Shown in pieces: positions 1 through 10,753 of a stretch of 41,680 bases of DNA. The number at the start of each line of letters is the position of its first letter. The first letter of the stretch is position 1. The DNA is taken from the NCBI GenBank assembly GCA_002721365.1, contig PBKC01000066.1, positions 1 through 41,680 on the forward strand, read 5' to 3'. This DNA comes from Rhodospirillaceae bacterium (lineage in GTDB: Bacteria > Pseudomonadota > Alphaproteobacteria > GCA-2721365). The notes under the pieces are model-generated. The model ran no database searches and was not told the origin of the DNA. It worked only from the letters and a program-made list of their open reading frames with translations. The translations under genes and the position numbers were made by a program.

Positions 1-67
1 ACTACGCGGCCCCTCTGATCAGAGAAGCAAGTAATACGCGAGGGCCTCTAGGAGGCGGTTCTACCGT

Positions 68-625
68 TCAACTGTCGGGCGACTTCCGAAGTTGCGCTAA
101 GACGGCGAAGGGATTGGGTTTTTCGTCCGAATCGCCGGAATCGTCCTGCCAGACCGCGCCGCCGACCGGCCCCGCCGAGGGATGGCGCGGATAGGGATCG
201 AGCGCGAGCGAGAGCTGCTCCGCCACCAGTTCGCCGATATCGATCGTCCAATCGCGAAGAACTTCCGGCGGATCCTCGCCTTCAGGGTCGAAATCGATCG
301 CTTCGCCTTCGTCGACGTCGGATTCCGGCACGTAGTCGACAGCGAACGACTCCTGAACCGTGGACTCGACAGGTTTAAGCGTCACGACGCATGTCTGCAC
401 GACGGATGCGTCGAGCGTTCCCTCGACCCGGATGCGATGCCCACCAGCCGTCGCCGCAATCCGCACCGAAGCCCGCAGCCGGTCGAGCGACATGAGATCG
501 AACCGGCGGGCAAGCGCCTCGCGTTCACGCTCGTCGGCTTCGATATCGGCGCGAATTTCCTTGTCGAGCTCGGCGACGCTGGTCGGCCGGGAGAACTCGA
601 CGGACGCAGGGGTGAGAACCTTCAT
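68..625 (-). CDS. YceD/DUF177 family protein
   Basis: 185-residue acidic protein of the YceD (DUF177) family. Family members are usually encoded next to rpmF/plsX and have been linked to 23S rRNA or large-subunit metabolism; no reaction is established. Visible hallmarks are the central C-V-V-T-L-x-P segment (around residues 78-85), an acidic stretch after it (DEGEAIDFDPEGEDPPE) and the C-terminal NPFAVLAQL motif typical of alphaproteobacterial members. The start is supported by GGAGGG a few bases upstream of the ATG. It lies 36 bp downstream of the cytochrome bc1 chaperone gene and is probably co-transcribed with it. In related genomes plsX-fabH follow, which would lie beyond the left window edge. 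Family assignment is firm, function is not. Confidence 0.85.
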   Translation of the reverse strand: MKVLTPASVEFSRPTSVAELDKEIRADIEADEREREALARRFDLMSLDRLRASVRIAATAGGHRIRVEGTLDASVVQTCVVTLKPVESTVQESFAVDYVPESDVDEGEAIDFDPEGEDPPEVLRDWTIDIGELVAEQLSLALDPYPRHPSAGPVGGAVWQDDSGDSDEKPNPFAVLAQLRKSPDS

Positions 626-661
626 AAAGCCCTCCGATAGACAGTACGCCGGCGCATCCCT

Positions 662-1201
662 TCACCGGGCCGCCGGCGGGGGAAACCGCACTTCGCCCCG
701 GCTCAGGGCCTCGAGCGGCTGTGCGGTGAGTTCGACCGCGCAGAGACGCATGTAGTGCGCGATGGCGCCCGAGTCGATCGCCTGGTCACGCAAGGTTCCA
801 TAGAGATTGCGGCGGATCGCTTCCTCCAGGGCAGCGTCATCGCCGCGAAGGCCGGTTTCATAGGCGGCCGCGCGACCGTAGAACCCCTGCCCCATGCGGC
901 GAATATGCTTACCCACCGAGAGATCCCCGACGCCCATTTCCCGAAGGCTCCGGTCCATGTCGTCGAACATGGTATCGAACAGAGCCTGTGCCAGCGGCTG
1001 GGTCTCCTCACCGCCCTCAGAGAGCCGTCCGACGATCAGGACGACATGGATCGTCAGCATCTCGAATCGACCGTCGACAGTGTCGGGCACACCCATGTCG
1101 GTATAGAAGACGGGTTGGCGGGCATGGACCACCGCGACGTCGTACAGCGTCCGCGCGGCCTCGATCAGACGACGACGGGCGCCTATCTTTCGACCGAACA
1201 T
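662..1201 (-). CDS. Ubiquinol-cytochrome c chaperone (CBP3-like)
   Basis: 179-residue protein of the ubiquinol-cytochrome c chaperone family, the bacterial relatives of mitochondrial CBP3/UQCC1 that help cytochrome b maturation in the bc1 complex. Visible family features are the helical N-terminus with ARTLYDVAVVHARQPVFY, the segment FEMLTIHVVLIVGRL, the stretch FDTMFDDMDRSLREMGVGDLSVGKHIRRM, and GRAAAYE followed by a long C-terminal helical part. No signal peptide or membrane segment, so it should act on the cytoplasmic face. It is divergent from bamE (95 bp between starts) and precedes yceD; this chaperone-yceD-bamE neighbourhood is common in Alphaproteobacteria. Assignment rests on motif recognition. 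Confidence 0.85.
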   Translation of the reverse strand: MFGRKIGARRRLIEAARTLYDVAVVHARQPVFYTDMGVPDTVDGRFEMLTIHVVLIVGRLSEGGEETQPLAQALFDTMFDDMDRSLREMGVGDLSVGKHIRRMGQGFYGRAAAYETGLRGDDAALEEAIRRNLYGTLRDQAIDSGAIAHYMRLCAVELTAQPLEALSRGEVRFPPPAAR

Positions 1202-1296
1202 GCTAGTAAGAGCCGTTCGCTGAATGCCAGGATCGCGGCGTCGCCGCTCCGGTCACGGCTCGTTTCTCTGACACAGGCTGGAGGCTCCTTCTCATC
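1202..1296. promoter_or_regulatory. Divergent promoter region, bc1 chaperone / bamE
   Basis: The 95 bp between the two divergent start codons must carry promoters for both directions if both genes are expressed as arranged. A GGAGG at 1280-1284 serves bamE. No clear -35/-10 pair was picked out by eye, so this is inferred from gene orientation. Confidence 0.4.
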
Positions 1297-1770
1297 ATGG
1301 TCCCGACGCGACGACTTCTTGGGTTTCTGCTCTGCGCGCCCGCTTTGGCGGCTTGCCAGGCGCGGGTGGAGACTCATGGCTTCATGCCGAATCCACAGCT
1401 GATCAGCCAGGTCGAAGTCGGAAAGCAGAACAAGCGGCAGATCGGACAGCTTCTGGGCACACCGTCCACCGTCGCGACTTTCGACAACGACGTCTGGTAC
1501 TACATCACCCAGCGGACCGAAAACTACGCCTTCTTCCAACCGGAGATCGTCGACCAGCAGGTATTGGCGATTTCGTTCGACGATGCCGGCACGGTCGACA
1601 ACGTGCATCGATACACGCTGGCTGACGGCAAGATCGTCGACATGGTCAGCCGGACGACGCCCACCGTCGGCAACGAACTCACCTTCCTGGAGCAGTTGTT
1701 CGGCAATGTCGGCCGGTTCACGGATAAAGGCTCCGGTGCCGGTGGTGGTGGCGGAGACGGCGGCTACTGA
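1297..1770 (+). CDS. bamE: Outer membrane assembly lipoprotein BamE
   Basis: 157-residue lipoprotein of the SmpA/OmlA (BamE) family, a periplasm-facing subunit of the BAM complex that inserts beta-barrel proteins into the outer membrane. The N-terminus is a type II signal peptide with lipobox L-A-A-C; the predicted lipidated residue is Cys20. The mature part has the BamE signature: a GKQNKRQIGQLLGTPS-like strand-turn, then TFDNDVWYYI and a second strand VLAISFDDAGTV. The C-terminus ends in a Gly-rich tail (GAGGGGGDGGY), a common alphaproteobacterial extension. It is monocistronic: a strong bidirectional hairpin terminator follows directly. GGAGG lies about 12 nt before the ATG. Confidence 0.92.
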   Translation: MVPTRRLLGFLLCAPALAACQARVETHGFMPNPQLISQVEVGKQNKRQIGQLLGTPSTVATFDNDVWYYITQRTENYAFFQPEIVDQQVLAISFDDAGTVDNVHRYTLADGKIVDMVSRTTPTVGNELTFLEQLFGNVGRFTDKGSGAGGGGGDGGY

Positions 1771-1773
1771 CAG

Positions 1774-1808
1774 AAAAAAGGGCCTGCCGCTTCCACGGCA
1801 GGCCCTTT
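1774..1808. terminator. Bidirectional terminator after bamE
   Basis: Perfect 10-bp stem (1780-1789 with 1796-1805) with a 6-nt loop, preceded by six A and followed by TTT, so it can act as an intrinsic terminator on both strands, between bamE and the convergent hppA. Confidence 0.85.
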
Positions 1809-1839
1809 CCAGTCGATATCGCTCAGGCGTAGAGCGAAA

Positions 1840-1867
1840 GCGCCTCGCGTCGGAAGACGCAAGGCGC
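1840..1867 (-). terminator. Hairpin downstream of hppA
   Basis: Twelve-bp arms (1840-1851 with 1856-1867) with one mismatch and a GGAA loop, starting 7 bp after the hppA stop. Read on the minus strand it is followed by TTTC. Probable intrinsic terminator of hppA, upstream of the bidirectional one. Confidence 0.65.
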
Positions 1868-1874
1868 GATCGAT

Positions 1875-3977
<2,103 letters not shown>

Positions 3978-4166
3978 CGAGTGAGAGCCCCCGTTATGTC
4001 TGGAAAAATCGAAGCCACCGCCGTTACCGTCGCCTGAAGGGCGGCGGTTCCGATCCGGTAGCCGAGGTGGCCGGGAACATGACAGAGACGCGACGATTAG
4101 GCAACCCGACGCCGTCGTCAGTAATCGATGTATGAGTGCTTTCGAGGAAAGGGCCCGATCGAGGGC

Positions 4167-5129
4167 TCAGAAATGGCGGAAACCGCCCTTCGATAGCGAA
4201 AGAGGCCGTCCATCCGCATCGAGCACTGATATTCCCTGTCCGGCGACCATTTGCCCGATCCGCGTGACCGGAACGGACGCCGATCTCGCGGCGGCTTCCA
4301 CGGCCGCGAGCCGTGCGGCAGGCGCGGTGAAAAGAATTTCGTAGTCGTCGCCGTCGGTCAGGACGTTTTCGATCGTCGCCTCGCCCGCACGCCGTCGCAA
4401 CGGCTGGGACAGCGGGATGGAGGACGCCTCGATACGCGCCGCAAGCTTCGAGGTCGTACAGATGTGGTCGAGGTCGCCCATCAGCCCGTCCGAGACGTCG
4501 AGGGCGGCGCTGGCGACACCGAGAAGCGCGCGCCCCAGGGCGAGACGCGGTTGCGGGTGACGGTAGCGATCGGCGAGGAAGGCGGCGTCTTCTCCCCCCT
4601 CGCCGGCGCGCAAGACGCGCAGTCCCTCCCCTGCATCACCGAGCGTTCCGGAAACGAAGATCAGATCGTCCGCCGCAGCGCTGCTGCGCCTGAGCGCCCG
4701 CCCCCGCGGCACGCTGCCCAGCGCGGTGACCGAAACCGTCAGCGGCCCCGGCGTCGAAACCGTGTCGCCGCCGAGCATGACGATTCCGTACCGGTCCTGA
4801 TCGCCGCGAAGGCCATCCGCGAAACCGGCAACCCATGCTTCATCCCATCCCGTGGGCAGGGCGAGAGCCAGCAGATAACCGATAGGTCGCGCGCCCATCG
4901 CCGCCAAGTCGCTGAGATTGACGCGGAGCGCCTTGGTCGCGACGTCGGCCGGTATCTCGTCGCCGACGAAATGCACCCCCGCGACGAGAGCATCGACGGT
5001 GGCGACGATCTGCTCGCCTTCGGGGGCATCGATCAGGGCGGCGTCGTCGGAAAGGTCCAACGCGCCGGGATAGCCGGCGCTGAGCGGGGCGAAATAACGG
5101 CCGATCAGGCCGAATTCATCCACCGCCAC
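4167..5129 (-). CDS. thiL: Thiamine-monophosphate kinase
   Basis: Phosphorylates thiamine monophosphate to thiamine diphosphate with ATP. Family motifs are FGLIGRYFAPL at the N-terminus, the metal/ATP-binding LSDDAALI, the DALVAGVHF strand, NLSDLAAMGARP, GGDT and LDVSDGLMGDL. I chose the GTG at 5129 (7 bp after the nusB stop; a second in-frame GTG is at 5123), because the upstream ATG at 5177 would add 16 residues unlike the family and overlap nusB by 41 bp. The resulting 320 residues match the usual length. Last gene of the rpiB-to-thiL operon; the nusB-thiL pairing is typical in bacteria. Confidence 0.92.
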   Translation of the reverse strand: MAVDEFGLIGRYFAPLSAGYPGALDLSDDAALIDAPEGEQIVATVDALVAGVHFVGDEIPADVATKALRVNLSDLAAMGARPIGYLLALALPTGWDEAWVAGFADGLRGDQDRYGIVMLGGDTVSTPGPLTVSVTALGSVPRGRALRRSSAAADDLIFVSGTLGDAGEGLRVLRAGEGGEDAAFLADRYRHPQPRLALGRALLGVASAALDVSDGLMGDLDHICTTSKLAARIEASSIPLSQPLRRRAGEATIENVLTDGDDYEILFTAPAARLAAVEAAARSASVPVTRIGQMVAGQGISVLDADGRPLSLSKGGFRHF

Positions 5130-5136
5130 GCGCGTC

Positions 5137-5628
5137 TTAGGCCAACTCGCCGGGGCGGACCGCCCGCGCCACCCCATCGAGAATCTTGTTCACGAACCCC
5201 GGCTCCTCGCCAGCGAAGAAACCGTGCGCCACATCGACGAATTCGTTCACCGTCACCCGTGCCGGGATGTCGGGTCGCGTCAGCAATTCGGCGACGCCCG
5301 CCCGCAACAGCGCCCGGAGAGTCGCGTTCATACGCTCGAACGTCCAGCCTCGGGCCAATCGCTCGGAGATCAGCGCATCGATGTCGGCGCGGCGTTGGGT
5401 CGCCGCACGCACCAAGCCGGCGAACAGGTCGCGATCGGCCGGCAGGTACACCGCGCCCTCGATCTCCTTGCCAAGGCGATGGCGATTGAATTCGGCCACG
5501 ACCTTCTCGACGCGAACATCGTTCATGTCGAGCTGGTAGAGGGCCTGCACCGCTGCAAGCCGCGCCGAGCTGCGGTTGTTGGCGGGTTTGGACTCGCCGC
5601 GATCCTCGGTTTCCGGTCTGGCCGTCAA
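5137..5628 (-). CDS. nusB: Transcription antitermination factor NusB
   Basis: 163-residue all-helical RNA-binding protein that with NusE binds boxA RNA in rRNA antitermination. The family start SARLAAVQALYQLDM is present after a charged N-terminal extension of about 20 residues, and the C-terminal block reads DIPARVTVNEFVDVAHGFFAGEEPGFVNKILDGVAR, here quoted in parts: ARVTVNEFVDVAH and FVNKILDGVAR. Its ATG overlaps the ribH stop (ATGA), indicating translational coupling, and thiL follows after 7 bp. The ribH-nusB order is widely conserved. Confidence 0.95.
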   Translation of the reverse strand: MTARPETEDRGESKPANNRSSARLAAVQALYQLDMNDVRVEKVVAEFNRHRLGKEIEGAVYLPADRDLFAGLVRAATQRRADIDALISERLARGWTFERMNATLRALLRAGVAELLTRPDIPARVTVNEFVDVAHGFFAGEEPGFVNKILDGVARAVRPGELA

Positions 5629-6059
5629 GCTTCGTCTCCCGTGAACCGCTGCTTGATGCGAATCATCGCAAGGCAGGCTTCGGCCGCGTCCTTCCCCTTC
5701 TTGCGAGTCCCAGCCCGCTCCCAGGCCTGGTCGCGATTTTCGGTGGTGAGAATGCCGTAGCCGACGGCCACCCGGTGCCGAATCGCCAGATCGTTCACGC
5801 CGCGAGCACTCTCGCCGCAGACATAGTCATAGTGTGTGGTCTCTCCGCGAATGACGCAGCCCAGAGTGACATATCCGTCGAAGCGCCCGCCATCGATCGC
5901 CATCGCCATCGCCGCGGGAATCTCGAAGGCGCCGGGAACCTCCACGACTTCATAACTCCCGCCAGCAGCCGAGACCGCCTCGACCGCATCGCCGATCAAG
6001 GCGTCTGCGATGTCCTCATAGAAGCGGGCCGCAATGATCAAGATATGGGGATGGGCCAT
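5625..6059 (-). CDS. ribH: 6,7-dimethyl-8-ribityllumazine synthase
   Basis: 144-residue lumazine synthase, which condenses 5-amino-6-ribitylaminouracil with 3,4-dihydroxy-2-butanone 4-phosphate in riboflavin synthesis. Hallmarks are the PGAFEIPAA motif, the phosphate-binding/catalytic GCVIRGETTHYDYVC (with the His of the family active site) and GVNDLAIRHRVAVGYGILTTEN, of which YGILTTEN is the signature. Length is slightly short of the usual 150-160 but complete. It starts 3 bp after ribB(A) and overlaps nusB by 4 bp. Confidence 0.96.
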   Translation of the reverse strand: MAHPHILIIAARFYEDIADALIGDAVEAVSAAGGSYEVVEVPGAFEIPAAMAMAIDGGRFDGYVTLGCVIRGETTHYDYVCGESARGVNDLAIRHRVAVGYGILTTENRDQAWERAGTRKKGKDAAEACLAMIRIKQRFTGDEA

Positions 6060-6062
6060 CGA

Positions 6063-7211
6063 TTACTCCGCCTCGTGCGGCAGCGGGCGGTGGCCGACGA
6101 CCTTGAGGCCGAAGCCGTCCAGCCCGACGATCGCACGCCGGCTGCTGTGAAGTAGGATCATTTCGCGAATACCGAGATCGATCAGGATCTGGGCGCCGAT
6201 ACCATGCTCGCGGATGTCGGTCCACGGTTCGGCCTCGCCCTCGCGGCTTCGCACATACTCGGAGAGCCACGTCGGCCGCGTCTCACGAATCAGGACGATC
6301 GCCCCGCGCCCTTCGGCCGCCACCGCAGCCATCGCCGCCGCCAAGGCCCCTGACGTCGCCTCTCCGCGGTCACCGAGGACATCCCCCAACACGTTCTGGG
6401 CGTGGACACGGACGAGGACCGGCTCAGGCGTGGTCACATCCCCCATGACCAGGGCGAGATGCTCGGCATGCTCGGCGGTGTTTTCATAGACCACCAGCCG
6501 GAAACGGCCGCCGTAACGGCTGTCGATCCAGGTCTCCGGACCGCGCTTGACGATGGTGTCGTGACGGCGACGATAAGCGATCAGGTCGGCGATCGTCGCC
6601 ATCTTGAGGCCATGCCGCTGGCAGAACGCGACGAGGTCCGGCAGCCGGGCCATCGTCCCGTCTTCGTTCATGATCTCGCAGATCACGCCGGCCGGCGCCA
6701 ACCCGGCAAGTCGCGCGACATCGACGGCGGCTTCCGTGTGCCCGGCACGCACGAGGACGCCCCCGTCGCGAGCCAGCAAAGGAAAGATATGTCCCGGCGT
6801 GGCGACGTCGGATCGGCCTTTCGACGGGTCGATCGCCACCTGAACGGTATGGGCACAGTCAGCGGCGGAGATGCCGGTGGTCACGCCTTCCCGTGCCTCG
6901 ATCGACACGGTGAAGGCGGTCTCATGGCGGGACTGATTCTGCTGCGGCATCAGCGGCAGGCCGAGTTCCTCGACCCGCTGCCGGGTCAGCGCCAGGCAGA
7001 TCAGACCGCGGCCGTGCTTCGCCATGAAGTTGATCGCCCCCGGAGTCGCCATCTGGGCGGGAACGATCAGATCACCCTCGTTCTCGCGATCCTCGTCGTC
7101 GATCAGGACGAACATCCGGCCCTCACGGGCCTCGTCGATGATCTCGTCGATCGAGGAAAGAGCGCTATGGAGCGAATCCACGTCTTCCATGAGTTCTTCC
7201 GCCAAAGCCAT
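6063..7211 (-). CDS. ribB: 3,4-dihydroxy-2-butanone 4-phosphate synthase with degenerate GTP cyclohydrolase II domain
   Basis: 382 residues arranged like RibBA. The N-terminal half is a complete DHBP synthase making dihydroxybutanone phosphate from ribulose 5-phosphate: DDEDRENEGDLI (38-49), AKHGRGLIC, HTEAAVDVARLAG and EIMNEDGTMAR are all intact. The C-terminal roughly 165 residues align in outline with GTP cyclohydrolase II, but where that enzyme carries its three zinc-binding cysteines the sequence reads HAQNVLGDVLGDRGEATSG, with no cysteine at all. GTP cyclohydrolase II activity is therefore not expected, and a separate ribA should exist elsewhere in the genome. Such decayed RibBA proteins are known in Alphaproteobacteria. 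The gene abuts the ribE stop with no gap. Confidence 0.93.
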   Translation of the reverse strand: MALAEELMEDVDSLHSALSSIDEIIDEAREGRMFVLIDDEDRENEGDLIVPAQMATPGAINFMAKHGRGLICLALTRQRVEELGLPLMPQQNQSRHETAFTVSIEAREGVTTGISAADCAHTVQVAIDPSKGRSDVATPGHIFPLLARDGGVLVRAGHTEAAVDVARLAGLAPAGVICEIMNEDGTMARLPDLVAFCQRHGLKMATIADLIAYRRRHDTIVKRGPETWIDSRYGGRFRLVVYENTAEHAEHLALVMGDVTTPEPVLVRVHAQNVLGDVLGDRGEATSGALAAAMAAVAAEGRGAIVLIRETRPTWLSEYVRSREGEAEPWTDIREHGIGAQILIDLGIREMILLHSSRRAIVGLDGFGLKVVGHRPLPHEAE

Positions 7212-7805
7212 CTATCCGCGCGTCGCGGACAGATAGCGGGAGACGTAACGCGCGAGCATGTCGACCTCCAGATTGACCCGCGCGCCGGGTTCCAGCACGC
7301 CGAAGGTCGTTTCCTGCTGTGTGTGCGGAACGATGTTCACCGAGAAACGATCCTCCGCGACGTGGTTGACGGTCAGGGACACGCCGTCGACCGCGATCGA
7401 TCCCTTGGCGGCGATATAGGCCCGCAACTCGGTCGGGAAGTCGACCGAAAAGACGATCGAGCCGCCGGTCGGCGTCCTCGCGGCGATGGCGCCGACTCCG
7501 TCGACATGTCCCGTGACCAGATGGCCACCCAGTTCATCCCCTACCCGCAACGCCCGTTCGAGATTGACTTTCGTCCCCACGCGCCAGTCGGCAAGGGTGG
7601 TGCAGGACAGCGTTTCGTCGGACACATCCACGGCAAACCAGCCGGGACCCCGCTCAACGACGGTCAGACAGGCGCCGGAACAGGCGACGGACGCGCCGAT
7701 CGCGATCTCCTCGGTCGGGAAACGCGTCTCCACGACCATGCGCGTGTCGTCTCGGCGCTCGACGGCGCGGATGCGCCCGAGGTCGGTAATGATACCTGTG
7801 AACAT
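7212..7805 (-). CDS. ribE: Riboflavin synthase (alpha subunit)
   Basis: 197 residues; dismutates two 6,7-dimethyl-8-ribityllumazine molecules to riboflavin. It shows the duplicated lumazine-binding barrel: first MFTGII at the N-terminus with GASVACSGACLTV (residues about 37-49) and then the internal repeat with GHLVTGHVDGVG, GSIAVDGVSLTV and FSVNIVPHTQQETTF. Length is normal. It starts 9 bp after ribD and is immediately followed by ribB(A). Confidence 0.95.
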   Translation of the reverse strand: MFTGIITDLGRIRAVERRDDTRMVVETRFPTEEIAIGASVACSGACLTVVERGPGWFAVDVSDETLSCTTLADWRVGTKVNLERALRVGDELGGHLVTGHVDGVGAIAARTPTGGSIVFSVDFPTELRAYIAAKGSIAVDGVSLTVNHVAEDRFSVNIVPHTQQETTFGVLEPGARVNLEVDMLARYVSRYLSATRG

Positions 7806-7814
7806 GGCCGCAAA

Positions 7815-8894
7815 TTAGGCGACGGCCCTGTAGGTTTCCAGAGTATCGATGCCGATCGTTTCGCGGGTCAGGAGTTCGAAACGCGGCGCACCGGCCAGAT
7901 CCTCCAGCCCCAGCGCCGCAAAACCCGGTATTCCATCGCCGCCGATAATGCTGGGCGCCCGGAACCAGAGCAGCCGGTCGATCAGCCGCCGATGTAGAAG
8001 CCCCGCCGCGAGCCGGCCGCCCCCCTCGACCAGCAAGCGTGTGATGCCGCGCTCGCCCAGCAGGCCCATCGCCGACTGGAGAGGCAGGCCTCCGTCTTCG
8101 TCGGCAGGAAGGGCGATCACCTCGGCACCGGCGTTCTCATAGGCCAGCCGTCGATCGTGGTCTCCGCCGTCGAGCGTAAGCAGCCAGGTCGGCACCGTCC
8201 CCGCCGTCTTCACCAGTTGAGCGGTCAAGGGAAGCTGCATCCGCGGATCGACGACGATCCGGACCGGCGATCGCGCCTCCATCCCCGCGACACGACAGGT
8301 GAGCATAGGGTCGTCGGCCATCGCGGTCGCGGCACCGACCATGATGGCGTCATGCTCCGCCCTCAGGAGATGGGTCCGGTGACGTGCCGCCTCCCCCGTT
8401 ATCCAGCGGCTGTAGCCGTTATGGGTGGCGATCCGGCCATCGAGCGTCGTCGCGGTCTTGAGCACGATCAACGGTCGGCCGACGTTGCAGCGGTTCAGGA
8501 AGCCGGCGTTCACTTCGCGGGCCTCGGCGTCGCAGACACCCAACTCGACGCCGATCCCGGCCTCGCGCAATATCGCGAGCCCGCGCCCACCGACGCGCGG
8601 GTCCGGATCTTCGATCGCGGCAACGCAGCGCGCGATACCCGCAGCGATCAGCGCCTCTGCGCAGGGCGGCGTCTCACCGTGATGGGCACAGGGTTCGAGG
8701 GTCACGTAAGCGGTTGCACCGCCTGCTCTCTCGCCCGCCCGGCGCAACGCTTCGGTCTCTGCATGGGGGCGCCCGCCGGGCTGCGTCCAGCCGCGACCGA
8801 CGACCGCGCCCTCCTTGACCAGGACGCAGCCGACTGCCGGATTGGGCCAAACACGCCCCCAGCCGCGCCGGGCAAGCGCCAGCGCGGCCCGCAT
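7815..8894 (-). CDS. ribD: Bifunctional pyrimidine deaminase/reductase RibD
   Basis: Catalyses the deamination and reduction steps that follow GTP cyclohydrolase II. The deaminase domain (about 1-145) has the zinc motif HAE at 44-46 and P-C-A-H-H-G-E-T-P-P-C with Cys69 and Cys78; the reductase domain starts near GRPLIVLKTATTLDGRIA and includes RITRLLVEGGG-like RLLVEGGGRLA. I place the start at the ATG at 8894, 10 bp past the nrdR stop, giving 359 residues and the family start MRAALALARRG. A longer frame to 8987 exists but would overlap nrdR by 83 bp with a non-conserved Ser-rich extension. Confidence 0.94.
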   Translation of the reverse strand: MRAALALARRGWGRVWPNPAVGCVLVKEGAVVGRGWTQPGGRPHAETEALRRAGERAGGATAYVTLEPCAHHGETPPCAEALIAAGIARCVAAIEDPDPRVGGRGLAILREAGIGVELGVCDAEAREVNAGFLNRCNVGRPLIVLKTATTLDGRIATHNGYSRWITGEAARHRTHLLRAEHDAIMVGAATAMADDPMLTCRVAGMEARSPVRIVVDPRMQLPLTAQLVKTAGTVPTWLLTLDGGDHDRRLAYENAGAEVIALPADEDGGLPLQSAMGLLGERGITRLLVEGGGRLAAGLLHRRLIDRLLWFRAPSIIGGDGIPGFAALGLEDLAGAPRFELLTRETIGIDTLETYRAVA

Positions 8895-8904
8895 CGCAAC
8901 GGCG

Positions 8905-9357
8905 TCAGTCGCCGCCGAGCTTGCCGACAAAGTCCTCGAAATCCTTGGCTTCTCGGAAGTTTCGGTAGACCGAGGCGAAGCGGACATAGGCGACGGGGTC
9001 GAGATCGGCCAGAGCGTCCATGACCATTTCGCCGATCATGTCGGAATGGACCTCGCTCTCACCGGAGCTTTCGAGGCGTCGAACGATGCCGTTGACGACC
9101 CGCTCGATCCGCTCGGGGTCGACCGGACGCTTGCGCACCGCGATCGAGATCGAGCGGACCAGCTTGTCCCGGTCGAACGGCGCCCGGCTGCCGTTCTTCT
9201 TGACCACAGTGAGTTCGCGCAGCTGCACGCGCTCGAAAGTGGTGAAGCGTGAACTGCAGCCCGGGCAGTAACGCCGCCGCCGGATCGCGGAATTGTCTTC
9301 CGTCGGTCGCGAGTCTTTGACCTGGGTATCCTCGAAACCGCAGAAGGGGCACCGCAT
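8905..9357 (-). CDS. nrdR: Transcriptional repressor NrdR
   Basis: 150-residue ATP/dATP-sensing repressor of ribonucleotide reductase genes. The N-terminal zinc ribbon is complete (Cys3, Cys6, Cys31, Cys34) and is followed by the family arginine run [10 protein letters not shown] and FTTFERVQL; the ATP-cone domain starts at [16 protein letters not shown] and ends at [17 protein letters not shown]. It sits between glyA (31 bp) and ribD (10 bp), a very common alphaproteobacterial arrangement. GGAGAG precedes the ATG. Confidence 0.97.
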   Translation of the reverse strand: MRCPFCGFEDTQVKDSRPTEDNSAIRRRRYCPGCSSRFTTFERVQLRELTVVKKNGSRAPFDRDKLVRSISIAVRKRPVDPERIERVVNGIVRRLESSGESEVHSDMIGEMVMDALADLDPVAYVRFASVYRNFREAKDFEDFVGKLGGD

Positions 9358-9388
9358 CGATCGTCTCTCCGCTCCTCAGACTCGCGCT

Positions 9389-10711
9389 CTAGCCGCCATC
9401 CCGACCGTGATAGATCGGGAAGCGTCGACAAAGGGCGTGGACTTCGCCCTGAACCGCGCGCTCGATCTCTTCGACGCGGTTGCTGCCGCCGGCCAGACCG
9501 TCGAGAACGTCGCCGATCAGATTGCCGACCTGGATGAACTCCTCCGTTCCGAAGCCGCGTGTCGTCGCGGCCGGGCTGCCGAGACGGATGCCCGACGTGA
9601 CCATCGGCTTTTCCGGATCGAACGGGATCGCGTTCTTGTTGCAGGTGATCGCCGCCCGCTCGAGGCTTTTTTCGACCACCTGACCGGTCAGGCTCTTCGG
9701 CCGCAGGTCGACGAGCAACAGATGCGTGTCGGTCCCCCCGGTGACGATGGCGAGGCCGCGCTTGGTCAGCGTTTCGGCAAGCGCCTGGGCATTGGCCACC
9801 ACCTGCGCCGCGTAGTCGCGGAACGACGGCTGCAGCGCCTCACCGAACGCCACCGCCTTGGCGGCGATGACGTGCATCAGCGGCCCGCCCTGGAGACCGG
9901 GGAACATCGCCGAGTTGATTTTCTTGGCGATGGCCTCGTCGTCCGACAGGATCATGCCGCCGCGCGGGCCGCGCAGGGTCTTATGGGTGGTGGTGGTGAC
10001 GATATGGGCGTGCGGGAACGGGCTGGGATGGGCGCCGCCCGCCACCAACCCGGCGAAATGCGCCATATCGACCATGAACAACGCCCCGACCGAGTCGGCG
10101 ATGGCGCGGAAGCCCGCGAAGTCGATGATCCGCGCATAAGCGGAACCGCCGGCGATGATCAGCTTCGGTTTGTGCTCCTTCGCCAGCCGCTCGACCTCTT
10201 CCATGTCGATACGGCCGTCGGACTCCCGGACGCCGTACTGCACGGCGTCGAACCATTTGCCGGAGATGTTCGGCTTCGCCCCATGGGCGAGATGGCCGCC
10301 GGCCGCCAGCGACATGCCGAGAATGGTGTCGCCCGGCTGCAGCAGCGCCAGAAACACGCCTTCGTTCGCCTGGGCGCCGGAATGCGGCTGCACATTGGCG
10401 TAGCCGCAACCGAACAGCTGCTTGGCGCGGTCGATCGCGATCTGTTCGGCGACGTCGACGAATTCGCATCCGCCATAGTAACGGCGGCCCGGATAGCCTT
10501 CGGCATACTTGTTCGTGAGGATCGACCCCTGAGCGGCAAGTACCGCCTCGCTGACGATGTTCTCCGAGGCGATCAGCTCGATACCGTCCTGCTGCCGGCG
10601 GAGCTCATCCTTGAGCGCCTGGAACAGATCAGGATCCGAATCGTAGAAGGATCCGCTGGAACCGGGATAACCGTCGCTCGCGACACGCGCGTTACCGAAT
10701 GCTGAAGTCAA
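9389..10711 (-). CDS. glyA: Serine hydroxymethyltransferase
   Basis: 440-residue PLP enzyme interconverting serine and glycine with tetrahydrofolate, the main source of one-carbon units. Signature stretches are [27 protein letters not shown], the active-site block [14 protein letters not shown] with the PLP lysine at about 244, and the C-terminal [11 protein letters not shown]. The proposed start is a TTG at 10711, preceded by AAGGAAAGGAATATT as ribosome-binding site; the first 20 residues are poorly conserved, so a later start is possible. It follows rpiB by 42 bp. Confidence 0.95.
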   Translation of the reverse strand: MTSAFGNARVASDGYPGSSGSFYDSDPDLFQALKDELRRQQDGIELIASENIVSEAVLAAQGSILTNKYAEGYPGRRYYGGCEFVDVAEQIAIDRAKQLFGCGYANVQPHSGAQANEGVFLALLQPGDTILGMSLAAGGHLAHGAKPNISGKWFDAVQYGVRESDGRIDMEEVERLAKEHKPKLIIAGGSAYARIIDFAGFRAIADSVGALFMVDMAHFAGLVAGGAHPSPFPHAHIVTTTTHKTLRGPRGGMILSDDEAIAKKINSAMFPGLQGGPLMHVIAAKAVAFGEALQPSFRDYAAQVVANAQALAETLTKRGLAIVTGGTDTHLLLVDLRPKSLTGQVVEKSLERAAITCNKNAIPFDPEKPMVTSGIRLGSPAATTRGFGTEEFIQVGNLIGDVLDGLAGGSNRVEEIERAVQGEVHALCRRFPIYHGRDGG

Positions 10712-10753
10712 AATATTCCTTTCCTTTCCTCGTCCGTGATCACAGGAGCGTCC

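Noticed and set aside
13..24. 12-bp palindrome CTCTGATCAGAG at the left edge
   Set aside because: Short, without a T-run or partner copies; too little to call a terminator or repeat.
8800..9400. FMN riboswitch ahead of the riboflavin genes
   Set aside because: ribD starts 10 bp after nrdR inside an operon, leaving no room for an RFN element; none was seen in front of rpiB either.
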